NCBI GenBank assembly: GCA_945868195.1
Contig: CAMBLP010000088.1
Coordinates: 1 to 8,791 of the forward strand
Direction of reading: 5' to 3'
DNA length: 8,791 bases
Source of the DNA: Bordetella parapertussis
GTDB lineage: Bacteria > Pseudomonadota > Gammaproteobacteria > Burkholderiales > Burkholderiaceae_B
Within the stretch, counting starts at the first letter, position 1, and the number at the start of each line of letters is the position of its first letter. Of the stretch, positions 1 to 6,501 are shown piece after piece. The translations under genes and the position numbers were made by a program. The notes under the pieces were generated by a model, which was not told where the DNA came from, searched no databases, and saw nothing but the letters and a program-made list of their open reading frames with translations.

Positions 1-1267
1 GCGTGACAAGGTCATGAATCTGCTTGTTCAATTCAGCGGTTGTTTCTTTGTAGGACGACGCTGAAATATCTAACGGCACCAACACGTTGTAGTGCAAGTT
101 TCCGTCACCGATGTGACCAAAATTAATAATGGGAAATTCAGGAAAGCCATTGCGGACGAGCTGATCCGCTTCTTTGACAAAGGTTGCCAAGCTCGAGATC
201 GGCAACGCAATGTCGTGTTTGACCGCTTTGCCCGCTTTCACTTGAGCCATTGAAATGCCTTCGCGTAGCCGCCACATCGACACGCTTTGCGCTTCATTCA
301 TCGCGACCACACAGTCATCGATCAGCCGATCATCGAGAGCGCAGCTCAATGCCTCCTGCAGCATATCCTGCAAGCCACTCATATTCGTATCAGCAAGTTC
401 AATGAGAGCGTAGTAAGGATAGTTTTTATCAAGCGGGGAGACATGTGCGTCGAGATGCTGTGTCACAAGCGCCAAGCTTGATTCGGACATCATTTCAAAG
501 GCGCTCAGGCGCGGTCCACAGGCAGACTGTAAGCGGTTCAGTAGCGTGACCACACAGGATAATTCCTGTGCTCCCACCCAAGCAGAGACGCGCCCAGCCG
601 GAGCGGCGAAAAGTTTCAGTACGACCCCGGTGATGATTCCGAGTGAGCCTTCAGAGCCAATAAACAGATCTTTTAAATCGTAGCCTGTGTTGTCCTTACG
701 TAGGCCGCGCAGGCCGTTCCAGACTCTGCCGTCAGGTAACACGACCTCCAGGCCCAACGTCAGGTCACGCGTATTGCCGTAGCGCAGCACGCCGGTACCG
801 CCAGCATTCGTAGCGAGATTTCCTCCGATGGTGCAACTACCCTCTGCGCCTAGACTGAGAGGAAAATAGCGACCCACAGCCCGCGCGGCTTGTTGAATGT
901 CAGCCAACACAACACCTGCATCCGCTGTCAATGTGTTGTTGACGGGATCCACTTCGTGAATGCGTTTCATACGATTCAAGGAGAGGATGACCTGAGCGCC
1001 GCTCATGTCTGGGGTGGCACCTCCGCTCATGCCTGTATTGCCACCTTGAGGGACGACAGGTGTTTGAGATTGATGGCACAGACGCATGATGGCGGATACT
1101 TCAGCCGTGTTGCGCGGTCGTACCACAGCGACGGTGCGGCCATGAGACTTGCCTAGCCAATCGTTGACATAGAATTCTTGATCTGCAGGATTTAAGACGA
1201 CGCCCTCTTCGCCGACCACATGAATCAGGCGTGAAGTAAATTCCTTTTGCTGCATCGGATCCTGCAT
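1..1267 (-). CDS. FAD-linked D-2-hydroxyacid dehydrogenase (GlcD/D2HGDH-like), C-terminus outside window
   Basis: Flavoprotein of the FAD-binding type 4 (VAO/GlcD) family that oxidises D-2-hydroxyacids such as D-2-hydroxyglutarate or D-lactate; the substrate here is not known. 422 codons are visible and read without a stop. The FAD domain shows PQGGNTGMSGG (about residues 73-83), GAEGSCTIGGNLATNAGG (140-157) and GSEGSLGIITG (204-214). WRLREGIS (332-339) and KHDIALP (350-356) match the substrate-domain core. GHIGDGNLH (384-392) supplies the two His metal ligands of the D2HGDH group. Family length is around 470, so roughly 45-50 residues are cut off, including the usual SAEHGIG metal-ligand segment. 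The ATG at 1267 is chosen because GGTGAG lies 9 nt upstream; an in-frame ATG at 1255 is the alternative. It starts 10 nt after the racemase stop, and the Shine-Dalgarno overlaps that stop, so the two are probably co-translated. Family is sure, substrate is not. Confidence 0.9.
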   Translation of the reverse strand, partial: MQDPMQQKEFTSRLIHVVGEEGVVLNPADQEFYVNDWLGKSHGRTVAVVRPRNTAEVSAIMRLCHQSQTPVVPQGGNTGMSGGATPDMSGAQVILSLNRMKRIHEVDPVNNTLTADAGVVLADIQQAARAVGRYFPLSLGAEGSCTIGGNLATNAGGTGVLRYGNTRDLTLGLEVVLPDGRVWNGLRGLRKDNTGYDLKDLFIGSEGSLGIITGVVLKLFAAPAGRVSAWVGAQELSCVVTLLNRLQSACGPRLSAFEMMSESSLALVTQHLDAHVSPLDKNYPYYALIELADTNMSGLQDMLQEALSCALDDRLIDDCVVAMNEAQSVSMWRLREGISMAQVKAGKAVKHDIALPISSLATFVKEADQLVRNGFPEFPIINFGHIGDGNLHYNVLVPLDISASSYKETTAELNKQIHDLVT

Positions 1268-1277
1268 GGGTTTGATC

Positions 1278-1949
1278 TCACCAGCCTAAAAGTGTTCTGC
1301 CGATCGCCATCGCTGTTGCCGCTTGCGTGGGCTCTACGACGGGGACGCCTAACTGTTGCTCGAGCCAGGCGCGATGCGCCGCCATGCCTGCGCAGCCAAG
1401 TACGACAACATCAATCAGATGTGTATCCCGCAACTGTTGACCCGCGCGCAACAGCCCCGCACGCGTGCGATCTGTATCGACGAGGTCCGTGACGTTCATG
1501 CCTAGAGGAACCTCTGCTACCACGCGTTCGGTGAGCCCCATCGCACCAAACATACGCCCATGACGCGGGATAGAGGTACGCAAAATCGCAATCACGCCTA
1601 CGCGGTGACCGCGCGTGAGGGCAGTCAAAATGCCACACTCACTAATGCCCAGGACAGGTTTTGAAGTGGCCTCTCGCAACGCATGCAAGCCAGGATCGCT
1701 GAAGCACGCGACGACATACGCGCCTGCGGCATCACCATGCTTGGCATCGAGGCTTTTAACAAGCCTGACCATGGGCAACGTGACGTTTTCAACATCCATT
1801 TGGGACTGAATGCCAGGAGGGCCCTCAGTCAGCGTGAGAGACTGGATCGCGGGCCCACCGGGGACGCGCAAATCGTTGAGTGCTTCGTCAAAAGCATCTG
1901 TGACGGCTTGTGATGAGTTGGGATTGATGACGAATATGGTTTTTGACAT
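1278..1949 (-). CDS. Asp/Glu/hydantoin racemase family protein
   Basis: Cofactor-independent two-cysteine racemase of the Asp/Glu/hydantoin family, cytoplasmic. 223 residues, the normal length for hydantoin racemases (HyuA/HyuE type). The N-terminus has the typical VINPNSS (7-13). The two proton-shuttling cysteines are Cys82 in ACFSDPGL and Cys186 in VVLGCAGMA, at the spacing expected for hydantoin racemase; a third cysteine, Cys105, sits in GISECG. A good Shine-Dalgarno (AGGAG, 1960-1956) lies 6 nt before the ATG. It is first in a leftward pair with the FAD dehydrogenase and is transcribed divergently from the LysR gene. The hydantoinase and D-carbamoylase in this locus make racemisation of 5-substituted hydantoins the best guess. 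The same fold includes aspartate and glutamate racemases, maleate isomerase and arylmalonate decarboxylase, so the substrate is inferred from context. Confidence 0.88.
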   Translation of the reverse strand: MSKTIFVINPNSSQAVTDAFDEALNDLRVPGGPAIQSLTLTEGPPGIQSQMDVENVTLPMVRLVKSLDAKHGDAAGAYVVACFSDPGLHALREATSKPVLGISECGILTALTRGHRVGVIAILRTSIPRHGRMFGAMGLTERVVAEVPLGMNVTDLVDTDRTRAGLLRAGQQLRDTHLIDVVVLGCAGMAAHRAWLEQQLGVPVVEPTQAATAMAIGRTLLGW

Positions 1950-1984
1950 GGCGCTCTCCTCTTTAGCGCGAGTCTAGCAGCGCT

Positions 1985-2021
1985 CAAGCATGTTTAACAT
2001 TGTCATTTTATGTACAAGCAT
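1985..2021. repeat. direct repeat CAAGCAT, 30-bp period
   Basis: CAAGCAT occurs at 1985-1991 and 2015-2021. Each copy runs into TTAACAT: CAAGCATGTTTAACAT in the first and CAAGCATTAACAT in the second. The 30-bp spacing is close to three helical turns, which would put both on the same DNA face. They may be contacts for the LysR tetramer or a relic of duplication of an operator arm. Short, so chance is possible. Confidence 0.4.
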
Positions 2022-2037
2022 TAACATAGTGTTATGG
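2022..2037. promoter_or_regulatory. LysR-type operator box, copy 1 (divergent region)
   Basis: The sequence TAACATAGTGTTATGG contains a perfect dyad TAACA-TAG-TGTTA (2022-2034), which is exactly the T-N11-A pattern of LysR-type recognition sites. A second copy with 12 of 16 bases identical lies at 2997-3012 in front of the hydantoin operon. The box overlaps the likely -10 of the LysR gene and lies upstream of the racemase gene, so it can serve both autorepression and activation of the leftward pair. Assigning the adjacent LysR protein as its ligand is inference from position. Confidence 0.65.
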
Positions 2038-2069
2038 TTTAGGGACATCGTTTTCAGGGGCTCGGACCT

Positions 2070-2978
2070 ATGCAATTGAATCTGAGGCAAATAGAAGTGT
2101 TTCGCGCGGTGATGACCTCGGGATCCATTAGTGGGGCGGCGAAGCTTTTACATGTTTCTCAGCCAGCGATCAGTCGTCTGTTATCCCACACGGAGCAACG
2201 ACTCGGTTTTGGCTTGTTTGCGCGAGTTAAAGGGCGTCTTTACCCCACTCCTGAGGCGCGACAATTATTTAAAGAGGTCGAAGCCGTCTATGACGGGGTT
2301 CGTCGCGTCGAAGAACTCGCCAATGAGCTTTCGGAAAAGCGCAGCGGTATTTTGCATCTGGTGTCGAGCCCCAGCATCGGCCATATGCTGATTCCCATGG
2401 CCATCACGGCTTTCCATCTGACACACCCCGAAGTCAAAGTCACTTTTCAGCCGCTGACTGTTGTGCCCCTTACGCAAATGTTGCTTGAGCGGCGGGCTGA
2501 TTTAGGCGCAGTGATTTTGCCTTCACAGCATCCCAACCTTTCTTCCGAACCCATCGGGCAAGGCAATCTCGTGGTCATCTTTCCCTATGGCCATCCTTTG
2601 GCGAGTCGGTCAATGCTGACAATAGAGGATTTGCTCCCTTACCCTCTGGTGTCTTATCGCAGTGAAACGCCCTTTGGCACACTCGTCGAGCAGATGTTTC
2701 AGGAGGCGGGATACGTGCGGCGCGTGGCTATCGAGGTGAGTTCGCCTCACAATGCATGCACCCTCATCAAGGCGGGGGGTGGCATCGCCATCGTAGATGA
2801 GTTTTCAGCGCACAGCGCGGCGGGAGATTTTGTCGTGCGTCCCATTGCGCACACGAAAACACTTGCCATCAATCTCGTGCAGTCTCGCTTCGAGCCGCTT
2901 TCACAGCTTGCCCAAGACTTTGCGCTTGTGCTGCGTGATACCGTTAAAGCACAAGGTTTTGCGATGCGGGAAAAATAA
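2070..2978 (+). CDS. LysR family transcriptional regulator
   Basis: DNA-binding regulator of 302 residues, typical for the LysR family. The N-terminal winged helix-turn-helix covers about residues 3-62, with the signature RQIEVFRAVMTSGSISGAA followed by VSQPAISRLLSHTEQRLG and FARVKGRLYPTPEA. From about residue 90 (SGILHLVSSPSIG) to 295 is the two-lobed effector-binding domain. The ATG at 2070 has AGGGG 9 nt upstream. The gene stands between the leftward racemase/dehydrogenase pair and the rightward hydantoin operon, and matching T-N11-A boxes flank it on both sides. It is most likely the pathway-specific, autoregulated activator, sensing a hydantoin, carbamoyl-amino acid or downstream metabolite. 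The inducer cannot be read from the sequence. The stop codon falls inside a possible terminator hairpin. Confidence 0.95.
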   Translation: MQLNLRQIEVFRAVMTSGSISGAAKLLHVSQPAISRLLSHTEQRLGFGLFARVKGRLYPTPEARQLFKEVEAVYDGVRRVEELANELSEKRSGILHLVSSPSIGHMLIPMAITAFHLTHPEVKVTFQPLTVVPLTQMLLERRADLGAVILPSQHPNLSSEPIGQGNLVVIFPYGHPLASRSMLTIEDLLPYPLVSYRSETPFGTLVEQMFQEAGYVRRVAIEVSSPHNACTLIKAGGGIAIVDEFSAHSAAGDFVVRPIAHTKTLAINLVQSRFEPLSQLAQDFALVLRDTVKAQGFAMREK

Positions 2979-2986
2979 AAACCTTG
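2952..2986 (+). terminator. possible weak intrinsic terminator after LysR gene
   Basis: CAAGGTTTT (2952-2960) and AAAACCTTG (2978-2986) form a perfect 9-bp inverted repeat with a 17-nt loop, spanning the LysR stop codon. A short T-containing tail (CTTTAT) follows. The stem is AT-rich, the loop is long and the T-run is interrupted, so termination would be inefficient and some read-through into the operon is plausible. Confidence 0.35.
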
Positions 2987-3049
2987 CTTTATCCTATAAC
3001 AACAGGTTATGGGTGAACGATAAAAAAACAAGTGATGTTCTAAAGCAAG
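2983..3049. repeat. long-range inverted repeat enclosing the operator
   Basis: CTTGCTTTA (2983-2991) is the exact reverse complement of TAAAGCAAG (3041-3049), 49 nt apart, with operator copy 2 in between. Its left arm shares CTTG (2983-2986) with the right arm of the possible LysR terminator, so the two foldings would exclude each other in RNA. No T-run follows on the plus strand. It may be regulatory or chance. Confidence 0.4.
2997..3012. promoter_or_regulatory. LysR-type operator box, copy 2 (upstream of hydantoin operon)
   Basis: The sequence TAACAACAGGTTATGG has the arms ATAAC and GTTAT (2996-3010) around five bases and a T-N11-A core (2997-3009). It shares TAACA-N4-GTTATGG with the box at 2022-2037. 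It lies about 100 bp before the first operon gene. A weak -10-like TAGCAT at 3055-3060 would place the box near -64, the classical LysR recognition position, but that promoter is a guess with a poor -35. Confidence 0.65.
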
Positions 3050-3111
3050 AAAGATAGCATTCGATAGAGGGCACTCGATTTGGTGTGCCAATTATTTTCT
3101 ACGGAGATGCA

Positions 3112-4038
3112 ATGCCAGCCCCGCTCAACGCCCAAGGTGTGTTCACAATTTGTCCAACTCCCTTTGATGACTCACTCAGGGTGGATACAGAAAGCATCAA
3201 GAGTTTGGTCGATTTCTTGCTCGACACCGGCGTGACAGGTTTGGCAATCTTGGGTTTTCTGGGTGAGCTACACAAACTCTCCAATGCCGAGCGCCGTCTG
3301 GTCACAGAAACCTTTGTCAAACATACAAAAGGGCGTGTCCCCGTATGGGTCGGTGTACGTGCCCACGGTATCACGGGTGCGATTGAGCAAGCTCAAGAGG
3401 CGCAAGATGCGGGTGCCGAAGCGGTATTCGCCGCGCCTTTGGATAACGCGGGTGACGCACTCTTGTTTGACTATTACAAAGCGATCGCCGATGCGATCAA
3501 GATCCCTGTCGTGATTCACGACTTCCCTGACTCGTTCGGCACTGAAATCCGTCCCGAGGTCGTCGCCCGTCTAGGCAAGGAAGGGGGCGTGCATATGATC
3601 AAAATGGAAGAGCCGCCCGTCGGACCAAAAATTAGTCGTATCCGCGAGCTGGCGGGTGACGATGCTATGAAGATCTTTGGTGGCTTGGGCGGAATGTTCT
3701 TTTTAGAAGAACTGCAGCGTGGTGCTGTCGGCACCATGACGGGCTTTGCCTATCCAGAGGTACTCGTAGAAATTTACAACCGTTTTGCCGCAGGGGATCA
3801 TGCAGGTGCCGCAGCGGTGTTTGACCGTTACTGCCCACTGATTCGTTACGAGTTTCAGCCCAAACTTGGACTGGCATTACGCAAACATGTCTATCAGCAA
3901 CGCGGTGCGATCAAGAGCCGTGCGATCCGCGCACCCGGTATGAAAATCGATGCATTGACGGTCAAAGAACTCGAGGCCACGATTGCTCGGGTTGGCCTGT
4001 CGGTCACAGCCAGAGGACGTCAAGCAATCAAAGCTTGA
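3112..4038 (+). CDS. DapA-like (dihydrodipicolinate synthase family) protein lacking the pyruvate-binding Thr-Thr and Tyr
   Basis: TIM-barrel protein of the DHDPS/N-acetylneuraminate lyase superfamily, 308 residues from the ATG at 3112. This start is chosen because ACGGAG (3101-3106) lies 5 nt upstream; an in-frame GTG at 3085 has no such signal. The Schiff-base lysine is present as Lys164 in HMIKMEE. However, the family GTTGE motif that holds the pyruvate carboxylate reads GFLGE (48-52), and the catalytic Tyr of YNVP is replaced in HDFP (His136). The enzyme therefore probably forms an imine with a carbonyl substrate other than pyruvate, or is a lyase or dehydratase of unknown specificity. 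It is the first gene of the hydantoin operon, 16 nt before the hydantoinase, so it likely acts on a product or precursor of that pathway. Superfamily is sure, reaction unknown. Confidence 0.9.
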   Translation: MPAPLNAQGVFTICPTPFDDSLRVDTESIKSLVDFLLDTGVTGLAILGFLGELHKLSNAERRLVTETFVKHTKGRVPVWVGVRAHGITGAIEQAQEAQDAGAEAVFAAPLDNAGDALLFDYYKAIADAIKIPVVIHDFPDSFGTEIRPEVVARLGKEGGVHMIKMEEPPVGPKISRIRELAGDDAMKIFGGLGGMFFLEELQRGAVGTMTGFAYPEVLVEIYNRFAAGDHAGAAAVFDRYCPLIRYEFQPKLGLALRKHVYQQRGAIKSRAIRAPGMKIDALTVKELEATIARVGLSVTARGRQAIKA

Positions 4039-4054
4039 GAACGGAGACAAAAAG

Positions 4055-5539
4055 ATGAATACAGGCACAACATTCGATGTCACGATTCGCAACGGTCGCA
4101 TTTGTACCGCCAACGAAACCTATTACGCTGATATCGGTATCAAGGATGGCATTATCACAGCCATCGCAAACAGTTTGCCACCAGGCAAACAGGATTTCGA
4201 TGCGACTGGACGCTGGGTGCTGCCAGGCGGGATTGACAGCCATTGTCACGTCGAGCAGCTCTCGGGCATGGGCATGATGTGCGCCGATGATTTTTATAGC
4301 GCAACCGTCTCCGCAGCGTTTGGCGGTACGACGACGATCGTTCCCTTCGCGGCGCAGCACCGTGGCGACAAAATTCCCGAGGTCGTTGCGGATTACTCCA
4401 AGCGCGCTGCGGAAAAAGCAGTGATTGATTATGGGTTCCATTTAATTTTGGCGGACCCCACACCCGAAGCGCTCGAGCACCATTTGCCTGAGGTCATTAA
4501 AAACGGTGTGACGTCTTTCAAAATTTACATGACGTATGATCGGATGAAACTTGATGACTATCAGGTTCTCGATGTGCTGGAGTGTGCGAGCAACGAAGGT
4601 GCACTCGTCATGGTGCATGCGGAAAACAATGACATGATTCGTTGGATTGCACGTCGCCTGGTCGATCGCGGCCTGACTGCACCGAAATACCACGCAGTGG
4701 CGCACACCAGCCTTGCCGAGAGCGAAGCCACCAATCGCGCTGTCACGCTCGCGCGTCTCGTCGATGTGCCTTTGTTGATTGTCCACGTTGCCGGGCAGGA
4801 GGCCGTACGCGTCATTCATGCCTCACAGGCGCTTGGGTTACCAATCCACGCCGAGAGTTGCCCGCAATATCTCTTTCTGACCGCAAAAGATATCGATTTG
4901 CCTGGTCTCGAAGGTGCAAAGTATTGCTGTAGCCCGCCACCCGGTGACGAAGCGTCGCAAGAGGCGGTCTGGCAAGGTTTGATCAATGGAACTTTGCAAA
5001 TGTTTTCCTCCGATCATGCCCCTTATCGCTTTGACGAATCTGGCAAATTACCCAAAGGTGATGCCACGACCTTTAAGGACATGGCCAATGGTGTGCCAGG
5101 ACTCGAGGTCCGGATGCCCTTGCTGTTTTCGGAGGGTGTTTTAAAAGGACGCATGACAATCGAGCGCTTTGTGGCGGTCACGGCCACCAATCATGCGCGA
5201 ACCTATGGCATGTATCCACAAAAGGGCGCGATCGCTGTTGGCAGCGATGCAGACTTGGCAATCTGGAATCCTGAGAAACCGGTCACGATTTCGACGAGTA
5301 TGTTGCACGACAATGTTGGGTATACACCCTATGAAGGGAAAAAAATCAAAGGATGGCCCGAACAGGTCTTCAGTCGTGGACGTCTGGTGGTGTCTGACGG
5401 CGAGCTCAAGGTCGCGCGTGGTTCGGGTCGGTTTATCAAGCGTTCGACGCCTGAGCCCGTATTGCGACAGCGCTTGAATGGAAACCCAAACTCGGTGATG
5501 CGTAAATATTTTTCCGTTGATCCTTCGGAGAAACAGTGA
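4055..5539 (+). CDS. dihydropyrimidinase / D-hydantoinase
   Basis: Zinc-dependent cyclic amidohydrolase that opens 5,6-dihydropyrimidines or 5-substituted hydantoins to N-carbamoyl amino acids. 494 residues, as usual for the family. All metal-centre residues are visible: His63 and His65 in DSHCH, the carboxylated Lys156 in TSFKIYMTY, His188 in MVHAEN, His244 in LIVHV and Asp320 in SSDHAP. Tyr161, Ser293 (CSPPPG) and Asn345 (NGVPGLE) match the substrate-contact positions. The first metal motif has Cys between the two His where Thr is common. The ATG at 4055 follows ACGGAG by 8 nt; an earlier TTG at 3983 would overlap the previous gene and has no support. The next gene encodes a D-carbamoylase, which favours D-hydantoinase or ureide use over pyrimidine breakdown, where a beta-ureidopropionase would be expected. 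Confidence 0.95.
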   Translation: MNTGTTFDVTIRNGRICTANETYYADIGIKDGIITAIANSLPPGKQDFDATGRWVLPGGIDSHCHVEQLSGMGMMCADDFYSATVSAAFGGTTTIVPFAAQHRGDKIPEVVADYSKRAAEKAVIDYGFHLILADPTPEALEHHLPEVIKNGVTSFKIYMTYDRMKLDDYQVLDVLECASNEGALVMVHAENNDMIRWIARRLVDRGLTAPKYHAVAHTSLAESEATNRAVTLARLVDVPLLIVHVAGQEAVRVIHASQALGLPIHAESCPQYLFLTAKDIDLPGLEGAKYCCSPPPGDEASQEAVWQGLINGTLQMFSSDHAPYRFDESGKLPKGDATTFKDMANGVPGLEVRMPLLFSEGVLKGRMTIERFVAVTATNHARTYGMYPQKGAIAVGSDADLAIWNPEKPVTISTSMLHDNVGYTPYEGKKIKGWPEQVFSRGRLVVSDGELKVARGSGRFIKRSTPEPVLRQRLNGNPNSVMRKYFSVDPSEKQ

Positions 5540-5541
5540 TC

Positions 5542-6489
5542 ATGAGCAAACGCCCCTTTGGTTTAGCCGTTGCCCAGCTCGGCCCCATTCAGCCTCAAGA
5601 CACACGTAAAGAGGCAGTTTCCCGTTTGCTGGAGATGATGAAAGAAGCTGCGAGTCGTGGCGCGAAAATGGTGGTCTTTCCAGAGTTGGCCTTGACTACA
5701 TTTTTTCCGCGTTACTGGATGACCGAGCAAGAGGCCATCGATCAGTACTTTGAAAAAACGATGCCGAGTACGGATACGCAAATTTTATTTGATACAGCCA
5801 AAAAACTCAGTATTGGTTTTTATCTTGGCTATGCCGAGGTATCCAAAGAGGGCAAGTGTTTCAATACGTCGATCCTCGTGAATCAGCAGGCAGAAATCGT
5901 TGGGCGTTATCGAAAGATTCATTTGCCAGGCCATAGCGACAACAAATCGCACGCACCTTTTCAGCATCTTGAGAAAAAATATTTCGAAGTCGGTAACGAA
6001 GGCTTTAATGTTTGGGAAACAATGGATTCGCGCATTGGCATGCTCCTGTGCAACGACCGTCGCTGGGGCGAGGCATGGCGCGTACTGGCTCTCCAAAACG
6101 CCGAAATTGTTGCAGTTGGGTACAACACACCCTCCCAAAATATTCATTGGAATGAACCACCTCATTTAAGAATGTTTCACCATCTCTTGTCGCTTCAGGC
6201 GGCCGCCTACCAAAACTGTGTCTGGGTCGCTGCAGCAGGCAAGGCAGGCAAAGAAGATGGGTTCCACCTGTTCGCCGGATCCGCCATCGTGGCGCCTACC
6301 GGAGAAATTGTTGCCCAGGCGCAAGGCGAAGACGACGAGGTGATTTTTTGCCAAGCCGACCTTGCACTCGGGGACACCTTCAAGCAGCACATCTTTAATT
6401 TTGCCGCCCATCGACGTCCTGAACACTACGCGCTCATCACAGAGCGTGTCGGTCCAGGCGCTGCTTTGGGTAAACCTCCACTGCTCTAA
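5542..6489 (+). CDS. N-carbamoyl-D-amino acid hydrolase (nitrilase superfamily)
   Basis: Cytoplasmic amidohydrolase turning N-carbamoyl-D-amino acids into D-amino acids, ammonia and CO2. Starting at ATG 5542 it has 315 residues; a GTG at 5536 (317 residues) overlaps the hydantoinase stop and is also possible, since GGAG at 5527-5530 lies 5 nt before the GTG and 11 nt before the ATG. The nitrilase triad, in GTG numbering, is Glu50 (VVFPELALTTFFPR), Lys127 (RKIHLPGH) and Cys172 (LLCNDRRWGE). CNDRRW with its Arg pair, His129, His144 (PFQHLEKKYF) and FHHLLSLQAAAYQN closely resemble the Agrobacterium D-carbamoylase as remembered, and differ from beta-ureidopropionase and carbamoylputrescine amidase. 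It is translationally coupled to the hydantoinase, giving a direct two-step sequence. Which side chain is handled is not visible. Confidence 0.93.
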   Translation: MSKRPFGLAVAQLGPIQPQDTRKEAVSRLLEMMKEAASRGAKMVVFPELALTTFFPRYWMTEQEAIDQYFEKTMPSTDTQILFDTAKKLSIGFYLGYAEVSKEGKCFNTSILVNQQAEIVGRYRKIHLPGHSDNKSHAPFQHLEKKYFEVGNEGFNVWETMDSRIGMLLCNDRRWGEAWRVLALQNAEIVAVGYNTPSQNIHWNEPPHLRMFHHLLSLQAAAYQNCVWVAAAGKAGKEDGFHLFAGSAIVAPTGEIVAQAQGEDDEVIFCQADLALGDTFKQHIFNFAAHRRPEHYALITERVGPGAALGKPPLL

Positions 6490-6501
6490 AAAGGACTGAT
6501 G

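Larger units (their letters stand above)
1950..2069. promoter_or_regulatory. divergent promoter region between racemase and LysR genes
   Basis: A 120-bp AT-richer spacer between two divergent genes, the usual site of LysR-type control. It holds a dyad box at 2022-2037 (listed separately), a perfect small palindrome TGTTTAACA at 1991-1999, and two CAAGCAT repeats at 1985-1991 and 2015-2021, exactly 30 bp apart. A possible rightward promoter for the LysR gene is TTGTCA (2000-2005), a 16-bp spacer, then TAACAT (2022-2027), whose -10 lies inside the dyad box; this would give autorepression. Leftward, TAAAAT (2010-2005) or TAGACT (1976-1971) could serve as a -10, but no convincing -35 is seen, as expected for an activator-dependent promoter. 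Promoter positions are inference by eye. Confidence 0.6.

Noticed and set aside
890..1156. Open frame on the plus strand
   Set aside because: It lies opposite the FAD-binding core of the dehydrogenase, whose motifs are unmistakable, and resembles no known protein.
2993..3013. Hairpin read as an intrinsic terminator
   Set aside because: No T-run follows on the plus strand, and the dyad is better explained as a DNA operator because it matches the box at 2022-2037.
3070..3089. GGCAC/GTGCC hairpin before the DapA-like gene
   Set aside because: Only a 5-bp stem with a 10-nt loop; not distinguishable from chance and does not cover the ribosome site.
3085..3111. GTG start for the DapA-like gene
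   Set aside because: The ATG at 3112 has ACGGAG at ideal distance, and the extra nine residues match nothing in the family.
3983..4054. TTG-initiated 24-residue extension of the hydantoinase
   Set aside because: It overlaps the end of the DapA-like gene and lacks a ribosome site, while ATG 4055 has a strong one and fits family N-termini.
4028..4441. 137-codon minus-strand open frame
   Set aside because: Shadow of the hydantoinase N-terminus; no ribosome site and no recognisable domain.
5785..6165. 126-codon minus-strand open frame
   Set aside because: Antisense to the carbamoylase catalytic region; no family features.
4055..6489. Reductive pyrimidine degradation operon
   Set aside because: The hydrolase has the CNDRRW D-carbamoylase motif rather than that of beta-ureidopropionase, and no dihydropyrimidine dehydrogenase gene is present.
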